Positions 1 to 8,463 are shown, counted from the stretch's first letter. The stretch: DNA of 64,000 nt from Streptomyces tateyamensis (GCF_003205575.1 NZ_PYBW01000005.1:1-64000); one strand, 5' to 3'. Program-made: numbers and translations. Notes: generated by a model not told the origin, from the letters alone.

Positions 1-979
1 GCGAAGAACAAGGGATGGCGCGACGCACCGGCTCCTCCAGGTACGCCTCGGGGCGGCGCCAGTAGGCCTCGAAGAAGCCGTCGGCGCAGTCCCACGGGAC
101 CAGGACCGGCTCCGCGCGGGCCCCGATCGCCCCGGCGAGGTCGGCCAGTGACGGCCAGTCGGCGAGGACGTCGGCGAACTCCGGCAGGTAGTCGCGGGTG
201 AGCCAGAACCGGTCGAGCCAGCCGGGCGAACCGGCGTCGTAGGTGAGCACCACCACCCGGCGGGCCACCCGCCGCAGTTCGCGCAGGCCGGCCACCGGGT
301 CGGGCCAGTGGTGGACGGTGCTGACCGCCATCGCCGCGTCGAAGGACTGGTCCGCGAACGGCAGGCTCTCCGCGCCGGCGGCCACGCACGGCGCCGCACC
401 CGGCGGGCGCTGCGCCCGCATCACCGCCGACGGCTCCACTGCCGTGACCTCACGGTCCGTCGGCTCGTAGGAACCCGTGCCGGCGCCGACGTTCAGCACT
501 GTCCGGGCATCCCCCAGCTCCTCCCAGAGCCGGGCGGCGATCCGCGGCTCGGTGCGCCGCGTCGCCGGGTAGGCGGATCCGATGGCCTCGTACAACTGCG
601 CGCCGAACACCTTGAGTTGCTCCTCCGGCGTCGTCCTGATCCCCATCGCCCGTGCCTCCAGTTCCCGGTCGATGGCCGCCACCATGGCGGCCGCTCGGTC
701 GCGCTGCTCCGACAGCAGTCCGCGCAGCCGGTACAGGTGCGCGAGGGCGTCGGCGGTCGGGTCGTCCACCAGGTCCGCGATCTCGCGCAGCCCGAAGCCC
801 AGCCGCCGGTACCCGAGCACCTCGCGCAGCCGTTCCACGTCGCCCGCGGCGTAGGCCCGGTACCCGGCCCCGGTCCGCGCGGACGGTTGGACAAGGCCGA
901 TCTCGTCGTAGTGGTGCAGCGTGCGCACGCTCACTCCGGCCAACTCGGCCACGCGTCCCACAGTCAGGTGTTCTTCCAC
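1..979 (-). CDS. MerR-family regulator fused to a SAM-dependent methyltransferase domain (3' end outside window)
   Basis: The minus frame is open from a GTG at 979 to the window edge (326 codons, no stop). Residues about 6-33 read VGRVAELAGVSVRTLHHYDE, a MerR winged-helix DNA-binding domain. A coiled-coil dimerisation region follows. From about residue 161 there is a class I methyltransferase domain with motif I VLNVGAGTGSY, then AESLPFADQSFDAAMAVST typical of Methyltransf_11. Normal MerR proteins carry an effector-binding domain here, so this is a MerR-methyltransferase fusion. It may sense SAM or a methyl-acceptor ligand, which is inference. The GTG is chosen because the HTH begins right after it and a MerR-type promoter lies directly upstream. 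The C-terminus is not visible. Confidence 0.85.
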   Translation of the reverse strand, partial: MEEHLTVGRVAELAGVSVRTLHHYDEIGLVQPSARTGAGYRAYAAGDVERLREVLGYRRLGFGLREIADLVDDPTADALAHLYRLRGLLSEQRDRAAAMVAAIDRELEARAMGIRTTPEEQLKVFGAQLYEAIGSAYPATRRTEPRIAARLWEELGDARTVLNVGAGTGSYEPTDREVTAVEPSAVMRAQRPPGAAPCVAAGAESLPFADQSFDAAMAVSTVHHWPDPVAGLRELRRVARRVVVLTYDAGSPGWLDRFWLTRDYLPEFADVLADWPSLADLAGAIGARAEPVLVPWDCADGFFEAYWRRPEAYLEEPVRRAIPCSS

Positions 980-986
980 GCCTCTG

Positions 987-1017
987 ACAATGCGGCATGA
1001 CGTTGCGTGAGGGTCAA
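987..1017 (-). promoter_or_regulatory. Candidate MerR-type promoter with a 19-bp spacer
   Basis: On the minus strand a TTGACC -35 (1012-1017) and a CATTGT -10-like hexamer (987-992) are separated by 19 bp, the over-long spacing typical of MerR-activated promoters. The spacer holds CTCACG and CGTCATG half-sites. Transcription would start close to the GTG at 979, so the mRNA may be leaderless. Predicted from sequence only. Confidence 0.45.
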
Positions 1018-1091
1018 CCGGTAAGGCCCACCGCCAAGCCGCGTGGTATCGTCGACCCCCTCGCCGGTGGGCCGGATGAGGTCCCCCGCAG

Positions 1092-1781
1092 GTGATCGTG
1101 ACCACACCTTCCCAGCAGTTGCAGAACGCCCTTGACGCGCTCGACGCCGCCTTCGCGCCGCTCTCCGAGTCCCCGATCGCCGTCGGCGGCTGCGGGTACT
1201 GCTACGCCGACGCCGACCTCGAAGCGCTCGCCGGCCCTGCCTGCCTGGTGCCGGAGAAGCTGATCGCCTCCGTCGCCGTCGAATCGATCGACCACTGGGA
1301 CCAGTTCGCCGCCCTGTACCGACGGTTGACTCCGCAGATCGTCCGCCTGCTGGTCACGGGGCGGCTGCACGTCGACCACGGGCTCGTCGCCTCCCGGCTG
1401 CTCGCAGCCGGCTGGCGGGACTGGCCGGCCCCGGAGCAGCAGGCGCTGGAGCGCGTCTGGGAGGCCTGGTGGCGGTCGACCCTGCACGAGCACCCGGGCA
1501 CCGGCCAGGTCACCGAGGTGCTGGAAGCCGTCTCCGTCAGCACCGGAAGCCTCTCGCCGTGGCTGGCCGTCTGGGCCGACACCCGCACCGAGGCGGCGGA
1601 CCAGCACCTCGGTGCGGCGCTCGACCAGTGGCTGACGGGGCGGGAGCTCCCGGAGCTCCGGTTCGGCTTCTACGACGAACTGCTGGTCGGGACCGATCTG
1701 GTGGGCTGGCTGCTCACCCTGGACGAAGGCCGGATCGGCGCCGCCCAACTCTTCGAAATCGAACGCGTCGCGTACAGCTGA
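1092..1781 (+). CDS. Hypothetical protein, 229 aa
   Basis: Open frame from GTG (1092) to TGA with typical high-GC third-position bias. A second GTG two codons later (1098) is an alternative start; GAGG at about 1078-1081 is a possible ribosome site. The product is acidic, soluble and Trp-rich in the middle (RVWEAWWRS), without signal peptide, membrane segment or a catalytic motif I recognise. The N-terminus has a GGCGYCYAD segment with two cysteines. It stands alone between the divergent MerR gene and a tRNA fragment. Function unknown; it resembles uncharacterised actinomycete proteins in composition only. Confidence 0.7.
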   Translation: MIVTTPSQQLQNALDALDAAFAPLSESPIAVGGCGYCYADADLEALAGPACLVPEKLIASVAVESIDHWDQFAALYRRLTPQIVRLLVTGRLHVDHGLVASRLLAAGWRDWPAPEQQALERVWEAWWRSTLHEHPGTGQVTEVLEAVSVSTGSLSPWLAVWADTRTEAADQHLGAALDQWLTGRELPELRFGFYDELLVGTDLVGWLLTLDEGRIGAAQLFEIERVAYS

Positions 1782-1852
1782 CGCCCCGACACGGCGTCAA
1801 AATTCCGTTGCCCGTCCCCACGCCCCTGCCGCAGAGGCCCCCGCTTCGCTGT

Positions 1853-1879
1853 GCCGGTTCGACTCCGGCCTCGCCCACC
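1853..1879 (+). other. tRNA 3'-end fragment (T-arm plus acceptor strand)
   Basis: GCCGG-TTCGACT-CCGGC forms a perfect 5-bp T-stem with a canonical TTCGANT loop. It is followed by a 7-nt CTCGCCC acceptor half, an A discriminator and CC. No matching 5' acceptor GGGCGAG, D-arm or anticodon arm is seen in the preceding 80 bases. This looks like the 3' end of a tRNA left by recombination, for example at an integration site, or a chance similarity. Confidence 0.35.
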
Positions 1880-1919
1880 CCGCGTATCCGTGTATCCGCC
1901 AGGGCTGACGCCCGGTCCG

Positions 1920-2840
1920 TCAGGTTCCGCTCGTCGCGCCGACCAGCTCCGCCGCCGCGAGGCCGGCGGCGATGGCGGGCTGGTGGGCCGTTCCCTGGCG
2001 GAATGCCACCTCGATGGTCCGGGCGAGCCTGCGGTCCGTCACCGGGCGCACCGTCATCCCCGGTGGGAGGCGGTCCGGGGTCGCGGCCAGGCTGGAGATC
2101 AGGACGGTGTGCCCGCCACTGGCGGCGAGGGCGACCATGGCGGCGAAGTCGGTGCAGGTGTGCCGCACCTGCGGGGTGAAGCCCGCCGAGCGGCAGGCCT
2201 GCAGCACGGCGTCCCCGCAGTTGGTCTGCGGCGGGGCGGTGATCCAGGGGGTGTCGGCGAGCTCCCGCAGGTCGATCGGGGCGCCGGCGCCGTCGGCCGC
2301 CGGGTGGTCGTCCCGCAGCACCGCGACCAGCGGGTCGGTGCGCAGGGTGCGGGTCTCGATGCCGGAGTCCGGCGGGGTGGCCAGATTCGTGTACCGGTAG
2401 ACCAGCGCGAGGTCCACCCGGCGCTGCTGGAGCAGCCGCACCGCGGCCTCGGGCTCCGCCTCGGTGATGTGCAGCCGCAGACCGGGGTGGGCGCCTTCCA
2501 ACGCCTCGCCGAGTGGGACGGCCATCGCCGCCAGTGCGCTCGGGAAGCAGGCCAGGCGCAGCGGGCCGGCCGGCTCCCCGGCGCCGGACCGCAGCCGACT
2601 CTGCGCGTCCTCCAGCGCCGCGAGCACCTGCTCGGTGTCCGCGGCCAGCCGGTGCCCGGCCGCGGTGAGATAAACGGAGCGGCCGGCCCGCTCCAGCAGC
2701 CGGGTGCCGGTCTCCTCCTCCAGCAGCCGCAGCTGCTGCGAGACGGCGGAGGGGGTGACCCGGTGCAGTTCGGCCACGGCGGTCACCGTGCCGTGGGCGT
2801 CCAGGTCGCGGAGGAGAACGAGCCGTCGAACATCGAGCAT
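1920..2840 (-). CDS. LysR-family transcriptional regulator
   Basis: 306 aa, normal LysR length. The N-terminus carries the LysR winged helix (TVTAVAELHRVTPSAVSQQL, about residues 18-37), followed by the dimerisation helix and a two-lobed substrate-binding-like effector domain from about residue 92 (PLRLACFPSALAAMAVPL). It starts at ATG 2840 and is divergent from the dehydrogenase gene at 2947, with about 106 bp between them. That arrangement is typical of a LysR protein controlling its neighbour and itself. The ligand is unknown. Confidence 0.88.
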   Translation of the reverse strand: MLDVRRLVLLRDLDAHGTVTAVAELHRVTPSAVSQQLRLLEEETGTRLLERAGRSVYLTAAGHRLAADTEQVLAALEDAQSRLRSGAGEPAGPLRLACFPSALAAMAVPLGEALEGAHPGLRLHITEAEPEAAVRLLQQRRVDLALVYRYTNLATPPDSGIETRTLRTDPLVAVLRDDHPAADGAGAPIDLRELADTPWITAPPQTNCGDAVLQACRSAGFTPQVRHTCTDFAAMVALAASGGHTVLISSLAATPDRLPPGMTVRPVTDRRLARTIEVAFRQGTAHQPAIAAGLAAAELVGATSGT

Positions 2841-2946
2841 TAGTTCAGCTTAACGACATGCTGTAGGAGATGTAGCTGGACGCGAGCCCGGGCCCGGAGC
2901 ACCCTTGGCTGCCTGACCCCCGTCCTCGAACAGCAGGAGTGCCCCC

Positions 2947-3990
2947 GTGCGCGCCACCGTGATCCACGGCCCCCACGACATCCGGATCGAGGAGGTGCCC
3001 GACCCGGCCGTCCGCCGGTCCACCGACGCGGTGGTGCGGGTGGTCAACGCCTGCATCTGCGGCAGTGACCTGTGGGCCTACCGCGGGGTCGCCGCCCGGG
3101 TCCCGGGGCAGCGGATCGGCCACGAGTTCCTCGGCATCGTCGAGGCGGTCGGCTCGCAGGTGACCGGCTTCACGCCCGGCGACTTCGTCCTGGCCCCGTT
3201 CGTCTGGTCGGACGGCACCTGCGAGTACTGCCGCGACGGCCTGCACACCTCCTGCCCTGAGGGTGGCTTCTGGGGCCAGGTCGGCTCCGACGGCGGCCAG
3301 GGCGAGGCGGTCCGGGTGCCGTTCGCCGACGGCACCCTGGTGAAGCTGCCCGAGGAGACGGCCGGCGAGGAGAAGCTGCTGCCCAGCCTGCTGGCACTGT
3401 CCGACGTGATGAGCACCGGCCACCACGCGGCGCTGGCCGCCCGGGTGCGCACCGGTGCCACGGTCGCGGTGGTCGGCGACGGCGCGGTGGGCCTGTGCGG
3501 GGTGCTGGCCGCGCGGCGGCTGGGCGCCGGGCGCATCATCGCGCTCGGCCGGCACCAGGACCGCACCGCGATCGCCCGCGAGTTCGGCGCCACCGACGTG
3601 GTCGCCGAGCGCGGCGAGGCGGCCGTCGAGGCGGTGCGCGAGCTGACCGGCGGTCAGGGAGCGCACGCCGTGCTGGAGGCGGTCGGCACCGAGGAGTCGA
3701 TGCGCACCGCCATCGCGATCACCCGCGACGGCGGCGCGGTCGGCTACGTCGGCGTGCCGCACGGCGGCAGCGCCGGGGTGGACATCAGCCAGATGTTCAA
3801 CCGCAACGTCGCGCTGGCCGGCGGCGTCGCCCCCGCCCGCGCCTACATACCCGAGCTGCTGCCCGACGTGCTCTCCGGCGCCATCGAGCCCGGTCGGGTC
3901 TTCGACCGCACCGTCGACCTGGCCGGCGTCCCGGACGGCTACCGCGCGATGGACGACCGCTCGGCGCTCAAGGTCCGCATCGCCTTCTGA
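2947..3990 (+). CDS. Zinc-dependent medium-chain alcohol dehydrogenase
   Basis: 347 aa, full length for the MDR family. Catalytic zinc ligands are in CICGSD (Cys38) and GHEF (His59, Glu60). The structural zinc lobe is CEYCRDGLHTSC (Cys92, Cys95, Cys103); the usual first cysteine is replaced by Asp89. The Rossmann motif VAVVGDGAVGLCG lies near residue 175. It probably oxidises an alcohol or reduces an aldehyde with NAD(P); the substrate is not predictable. GTG start at 2947, preceded by AGGAG within about 10 bases. Divergent from the LysR regulator, which probably controls it. Confidence 0.87.
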   Translation: MRATVIHGPHDIRIEEVPDPAVRRSTDAVVRVVNACICGSDLWAYRGVAARVPGQRIGHEFLGIVEAVGSQVTGFTPGDFVLAPFVWSDGTCEYCRDGLHTSCPEGGFWGQVGSDGGQGEAVRVPFADGTLVKLPEETAGEEKLLPSLLALSDVMSTGHHAALAARVRTGATVAVVGDGAVGLCGVLAARRLGAGRIIALGRHQDRTAIAREFGATDVVAERGEAAVEAVRELTGGQGAHAVLEAVGTEESMRTAIAITRDGGAVGYVGVPHGGSAGVDISQMFNRNVALAGGVAPARAYIPELLPDVLSGAIEPGRVFDRTVDLAGVPDGYRAMDDRSALKVRIAF

Positions 3991-4098
3991 CGCTGCTGCG
4001 GGGTGGGACGAGTTCGGCACGGGCCTCGCCGGTCCGAAGGACGTCGGGCCCTGCGCACCGCGCACGCAACCCCCCGCCACTACCAAGCTATAGCCGAG

Positions 4099-4123
4099 CC
4101 GGGGGCTTGCCACAAGCCCCCGG
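4099..4123. promoter_or_regulatory. Palindrome resembling the rifamycin-associated element (RAE)
   Basis: An 11-nt arm CCGGGGGCTTG (4099-4109) is repeated inverted as CAAGCCCCCGG (4113-4123) around CCA. The core GGGGCTTG...CAAG...CCCC matches the published RAE, a 19-bp inverted repeat found upstream of rifamycin-inactivating genes in actinomycetes. It lies about 136 bp before the rph start. A TTGCCA hexamer (4107-4112) overlaps it and CAGAAT (4132-4137) could be the -10, so RAE and promoter may overlap. Confidence 0.75.
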
Positions 4124-4258
4124 TCACCGCGCAGAATCGTGCGCCGATGCCACCACCTGCGGCAACGGGGCGCCGGACCTCCGTGTGTCGTCGACGCGCG
4201 AGGGGCCTGGTGGCGTCGAATCACAGCAGGCGCAAGCGGGGATGAGGACGTGATCGCG

Positions 4259-6913
4259 GTGACCGAGCAGGACGTGGTGGACCTCCGGGAGGTCGACAGG
4301 ACGTGGGGCGCTCTCGTCGGTGGGAAAGGCGCGCACCTGGGTGAGCTGGCGCGGATCGAGGGCGTGCGGGTGCCGCCCGGCTTCTGCGTGACGACGGATG
4401 CCTTCCAACGGGTGGTCGCCGCCGTGCCGGCGCTCGAGGAGCAGCTCGACCGACTCGCGCGGGTGGATCCGGACGACCGGGCGGCCGTCCGCACGCTGAG
4501 CGCGCAGCTCCGGGCGACCGTCGAAGCGGTCGCGCTCCCGGCGGACCTCACGGCGGCGATCACCCGAGCACTCACCCGGCAGGGCGCGGAGGGTGCCTAC
4601 GCCGTCCGGTCGAGCGCGACGGCCGAGGACCTGCCGACGGCCTCCTTCGCGGGGCAGCAGGACACCTACCTGAACATCATGGGGCCGGCGGAGATCCTGC
4701 GGCACGTCAGCCAATGCTGGGCCTCGCTCTTCACCGAGCGGGCCGTGACGTACCGTCAGCAGCACGGCATCGACCACCGTGCGGTCCGGATGGCGGTGGT
4801 CGTGCAGCGGATGGCCGTCCCGGACGCGGCCGGCGTCCTGTTCACGGCCGACCCCGTCACGGGCAACCGGAAGGTCGCCACCGTGGAGGCCGGCTTCGGT
4901 CTGGGCGAGGCCCTGGTCTCGGGCCTGGTGACGCCCGACGTCTTCACGGTGCGCGACGGCGAGGTGGTCGCCAGGACGGTCGCCGCGAAGCAGCATGCCG
5001 TCCAGCCGCTGCCCGGCGGCGGCACCCGGGCGGTGGCGGTCGAGGCGCAGCGGCAGCAGCAGCCGGCGTTGACGGACGCTCAGGTGTTGCGGCTCGTGCG
5101 CCTCGGGCGGCGGATCGAGGCGCACTTCGGCCGCCCGCAGGACATCGAGTGGTGCCTGGGCGGCGACGAGTTCCAGATCGTGCAGAGCAGGCCGATCACG
5201 ACGCTGTTCCCCGTGCCCGAGAGCGGCGACCAGGAGAACCACGTCTACGTCTCGGTGGGCCACGCCCAGATGATGACCGACCCCATGAAGCCGCTGGGGA
5301 TCTCGATGTGGCAGCTGACGGCCATGGCGCCGATGCACACGGCCGGCGGGCGGCTGTTCGTCGACGTCACCGGGCGGCTCGCCTCGCCGGCGGGCCGCGG
5401 TGCGCTGCTGGACCTGATGGGCAGGGGCGATCCGCTGGTGCGGGACGCGCTGGAGACCGTCCTCGCCCGCGAGGGCTTTGTCACGCCGGCTCCCGACCCC
5501 AGCCCTGCCGAACCGGCCGCCCCCGAGTCGGACCCCGCCCAGCCGGCCGCCCCCGAGGTGGACCCGGCCGAGCTGGACCCGGCCGTCATCACCGAGCTGG
5601 TCGGGCGCAGCCGGGCCTCCATCGACGCCCTGGAGCGCGAGATCCGGACCAAGAGCGGTCCGGCGCTGTTCGAGTTCCTGCTGGAGGCCTTCGAGGAGCA
5701 CAAGCGCGTCCTCACCGATCCGCCGAACCTTCAGGCGATCATGGCCGCGATGGAGGCCGCCTGGTGGCTCAACGACAAGCTGCTGGAGTGGCTGGGCGAG
5801 AAGAACGCCGCCGACACGCTGACCCTTTCCGCCCCCGGCAACATCACCTCGGAGATGGGCCTGGCGCTGCTCGACGTCGCGGACGCGGTCCGCCCGCACC
5901 CGGAGGTGGTCTCGTTCCTCCAGCGCGTAGCCGACCAGGACATGCCGGACGGGGGCCTGCCGGACGGGGGCTTCCTGGACGAGTTGCCGAAGCTCCCGGG
6001 CGGCAGCGAGGCGCACGCCGCGATCCAGACCTACCTCGACCGGTACGGCATGCGTTGCGTCGGCGAGATCGACATCACCAGGCCGCGGTGGCGCGAGCGC
6101 CCCGGCACGCTCGTACCGCTGATCCTGGACCACGTCAGGAACATCGAACCGGGCGCCGCCGCCCGCCGCTTCGAGCAGGGGCGGCAGAAGGCGCAGCAGA
6201 AGGAGGCGGAGGTCCTGCACCGCCTGCGGGCCCTGCCGGACGGCGAACGGAAGGCCGCCCGGACCAAGCGGATGATCGACCAGGTCCGTGCCTTCATCGG
6301 CTACCGGGAGTACCCGAAGTACGCGATCATCAGCCGCTACTTCGTCTACAAGCGGGCCCTGCTGGCCGAGGCGGAGCGCCTCGTCCGTGCCGGCGTGCTG
6401 GGCGACCGGGAGGACGCCTTCTACCTGACCTTCCAGGAGTTCCACCAGGCCGTACGCTCCCAGCGGGTGGACGACCGGCTGGTCCGGCAGCGCGAGGAGG
6501 CGTTCCGCTCGTACCACGCGCTCACGCCGCCCCGGGTGCTCACCTCGGAGGGCGAGGCCCTGTCCGGCGCGTACCGGCGCGACGACGTGCCGCAGGGCGC
6601 GCTGGTCGGCCTGCCGGTGTCGGCCGGAATGGTCGAGGGCCGGGCCCGCGTCGTCCTCGACCTGGCCCGGGCCGAGCTGGCGGCGGGCGACATCCTGGTC
6701 ACCACCTTCACGGACCCCAGCTGGTCGCCCCTGTTCGTCGGCATCGCGGGCCTGGTGACGGAGGTCGGCGGCCTGATGACCCACGGCGCGGTGATCGCCC
6801 GCGAGTACGGCCTGCCGGCCGTCGTCGCGGTACCGCAGGCCACCCGGCTGATCCGGGACGGGCAGCGGATCCGCGTCCACGGGAGCGACGGGTACGTGGA
6901 GATCCTGGCCTGA
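4259..6913 (+). CDS. rph: Rifampin phosphotransferase (PEP-synthase-like)
   Basis: 884 aa from the GTG at 4259; Rph enzymes are about 860 aa. The order is an ATP-grasp nucleotide domain (GGKGAHLGEL near Lys23; YAVRSSATAEDLP 114-126; TADPVTGN), a helical rifamycin-binding middle domain, and a C-terminal swivelling phosphohistidine domain with GGLMTHGAVIAREYGLPAV, catalytic His842. Family knowledge: ATP phosphorylates the ansa hydroxyl at C21 of rifamycins. A Pro/Ala/Asp-rich linker (about residues 418-446) accounts for the extra length. An earlier GTG (4250) and upstream in-frame codons exist, but the family start VVDLREVDRTWGALVGGKG favours 4259, with GAGG 11 nt upstream. The RAE-like palindrome upstream supports induction by rifamycins rather than a housekeeping PEP synthase. 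Confidence 0.92.
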   Translation: MTEQDVVDLREVDRTWGALVGGKGAHLGELARIEGVRVPPGFCVTTDAFQRVVAAVPALEEQLDRLARVDPDDRAAVRTLSAQLRATVEAVALPADLTAAITRALTRQGAEGAYAVRSSATAEDLPTASFAGQQDTYLNIMGPAEILRHVSQCWASLFTERAVTYRQQHGIDHRAVRMAVVVQRMAVPDAAGVLFTADPVTGNRKVATVEAGFGLGEALVSGLVTPDVFTVRDGEVVARTVAAKQHAVQPLPGGGTRAVAVEAQRQQQPALTDAQVLRLVRLGRRIEAHFGRPQDIEWCLGGDEFQIVQSRPITTLFPVPESGDQENHVYVSVGHAQMMTDPMKPLGISMWQLTAMAPMHTAGGRLFVDVTGRLASPAGRGALLDLMGRGDPLVRDALETVLAREGFVTPAPDPSPAEPAAPESDPAQPAAPEVDPAELDPAVITELVGRSRASIDALEREIRTKSGPALFEFLLEAFEEHKRVLTDPPNLQAIMAAMEAAWWLNDKLLEWLGEKNAADTLTLSAPGNITSEMGLALLDVADAVRPHPEVVSFLQRVADQDMPDGGLPDGGFLDELPKLPGGSEAHAAIQTYLDRYGMRCVGEIDITRPRWRERPGTLVPLILDHVRNIEPGAAARRFEQGRQKAQQKEAEVLHRLRALPDGERKAARTKRMIDQVRAFIGYREYPKYAIISRYFVYKRALLAEAERLVRAGVLGDREDAFYLTFQEFHQAVRSQRVDDRLVRQREEAFRSYHALTPPRVLTSEGEALSGAYRRDDVPQGALVGLPVSAGMVEGRARVVLDLARAELAAGDILVTTFTDPSWSPLFVGIAGLVTEVGGLMTHGAVIAREYGLPAVVAVPQATRLIRDGQRIRVHGSDGYVEILA

Positions 6914-7005
6914 TCCGGAGCGGCTGGACCGCGTGAGCGCGGCCCGGGCGACGGGACGTCATACCCGGTCGACTTTCGGTGCGTTGGGCGACGGCTCGGA
7001 CTCGA

Positions 7006-7036
7006 CCGTACGGGGGAAGCCTGCACCCCCGTACGG
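7006..7036 (+). terminator. Hairpin terminator after rph
   Basis: Perfect 11-bp stem CCGTACGGGGG (7006-7016) / CCCCCGTACGG (7026-7036) with a 9-nt loop, flanked by an outer GGCTCG/CGAGCC pairing. There is no U-tract, as is common in actinomycetes. It ends the rph transcript. Confidence 0.7.
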
Positions 7037-7130
7037 CGAGCCGGACCGGGGGCCGGGGGCCGCGGGGTGACGCTGCGGCGGTGCCCGGCATTCGCCGGAC
7101 AATCAGTTCGTCCCACCACGGAGTGTCCTC

Positions 7131-7781
7131 ATGAGCGAACTGCACGGGCAACGCCGCGTAGCCCGGCGCGCAGGCGCCTTCGGTACGGCCGTCGCCGCCA
7201 CGGCGGCCCTCGCCTGGCTACCGTCCCCCGCCTTCGCCGCCCCCGGCGACAACGGGGATGTGAAGATCCACAAGACCACCGAATCCCAGGGCGACACCAG
7301 GAACGAGCCCAAGGTCTGCGGCTTCTACCTGGACGCCTTCAACTTCGACACCCTCACCCTGGTGACCTGGACCATCCACCAGCAACCGCCGACCGGCACC
7401 GCCCAGGTGCTGGCCGGCGACGTGGTGCTGGCCAGCGGGGCCGGCCGCACTGCGGACCTGTCGCTGCCGGACGGGCACTACAAGCTGGAGTGGACCTTCG
7501 CCGGCGAGCACGGCAACGCCAAACAGAAGGTCTTCGACGTCGACTGCCAGACACCGACCGGCACTCCCACGCCGACTCCCACCTCGGGCGGACCGGGCGG
7601 ACCCGGCGGATCGGGCCAGGAACCCGGGAGCGCCCCCGTCGGCTCGGTGGCGACCGGCACCGGCGGCTCTGTCCGGGGCCTGAACGCCGCTCAGCTCGTG
7701 GGCGGCGGCGCCTTGATCGCCGCCTCCGGCTGGCTGGCGCTCCGTGCCCGCCGACGTGCGCGGCGCAATGACGTCGGCTGA
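7131..7781 (+). CDS. Secreted wall-associated protein with a sorting-signal-like C-terminus
   Basis: 216 aa. A signal peptide with an arginine-rich n-region and hydrophobic core ends near AFAAPG (about residue 36). The exported domain (about 40-140) has two cysteines (KVCGF, DVDCQT). Then come a Thr/Pro linker (TPTGTPTPTPTS), a Gly-rich stretch, the segment SVATGTGGS, a hydrophobic helix (AAQLVGGGALIAASGWLAL) and an Arg-rich tail. That tail is the architecture of a sortase sorting signal, but without LPXTG or LAXTG. The gene overlaps the class F sortase gene downstream, so it is probably its substrate. Start ATG 7131; GGAG lies about 9 nt upstream. Confidence 0.8.
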   Translation: MSELHGQRRVARRAGAFGTAVAATAALAWLPSPAFAAPGDNGDVKIHKTTESQGDTRNEPKVCGFYLDAFNFDTLTLVTWTIHQQPPTGTAQVLAGDVVLASGAGRTADLSLPDGHYKLEWTFAGEHGNAKQKVFDVDCQTPTGTPTPTPTSGGPGGPGGSGQEPGSAPVGSVATGTGGSVRGLNAAQLVGGGALIAASGWLALRARRRARRNDVG

Positions 7782-8463
7782 CCAATCGCCCCACCGCAGC
7801 GGCGCCGGCCGGCTGATGGCCGGCGCCGCGGCGGCGGCGTTCCTGTGCGGCAGTTGGCTTCTGCACGAAGGCGCCACCACCTCCTCCCCGCCGCAGCCCG
7901 ACCGGGCTGCCGCCGCCGACGCCGCAGGCACGCTCGCTCCGTCCGCCCCGTCCGCCCCGGGCTCGCCCGCCGCCTCCGCCTCCCACACCACGACCGGGCC
8001 CGCGCTGCCGCCCTCGCCGCCGGTCCGGCTGCGCATCCCCGCGATCCGGGTCGACGCCCGGGTGACGGGGCTGGGTCTGGACAGCCACGGGGAACTCACC
8101 ACTCCACCCACCGGCCAGCACGACCTGACCGGGTGGTACCGCGAAGGCACTGCCCCGGGCGCCTTCGGCACCGCCGTGATCATCGGCCACGTCGACGACC
8201 AGAAAGGCCCGAGCGTCTTCTACCTGCTCGGGAAGCTGCACCCCGGGCAGACCCTCACCGTCACCCGCCAGGACAACCGGACCGCCGTCTTCACCGTCGA
8301 CGCCGTCCGCACCTTCCCCAAGGCCGGTTTCCCCTCCCACTCGGTCTACGACGCCACCGGCCGCGCCGAACTGCGCCTCGTCACCTGCGGCGGACACTAC
8401 GACCACCGCAACGGCTACCAGGCCAACACCGTGGTCTTCGCCCACCTGACGGGCAGTAAGTAG
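7768..8463 (+). CDS. Class F sortase
   Basis: 231 aa from ATG 7768, overlapping the previous gene by 14 nt; a frame-compatible ATG at 7744 is the alternative. An N-terminal membrane anchor (LMAGAAAAAFLCGSWLL) is followed by a Pro/Ala-rich stalk. The sortase barrel contains RLRIPAIRVDA, the catalytic His in AVIIGHVDD, the catalytic Cys in LRLVTCGG, and the downstream basic residue in HYDHRNGY. Class F sortases are actinobacterial transpeptidases with poorly known substrates. Coupling to the gene upstream points to a dedicated enzyme-substrate pair. Confidence 0.85.
   Translation: MTSADQSPHRSGAGRLMAGAAAAAFLCGSWLLHEGATTSSPPQPDRAAAADAAGTLAPSAPSAPGSPAASASHTTTGPALPPSPPVRLRIPAIRVDARVTGLGLDSHGELTTPPTGQHDLTGWYREGTAPGAFGTAVIIGHVDDQKGPSVFYLLGKLHPGQTLTVTRQDNRTAVFTVDAVRTFPKAGFPSHSVYDATGRAELRLVTCGGHYDHRNGYQANTVVFAHLTGSK

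Noticed and set aside
4124..6880. 918-codon open frame antisense to rph
   Set aside because: It mirrors the codon periodicity of rph, is rich in Arg/Gly/His with no domain, and has no ribosome site. Typical shadow frame in high-GC DNA.
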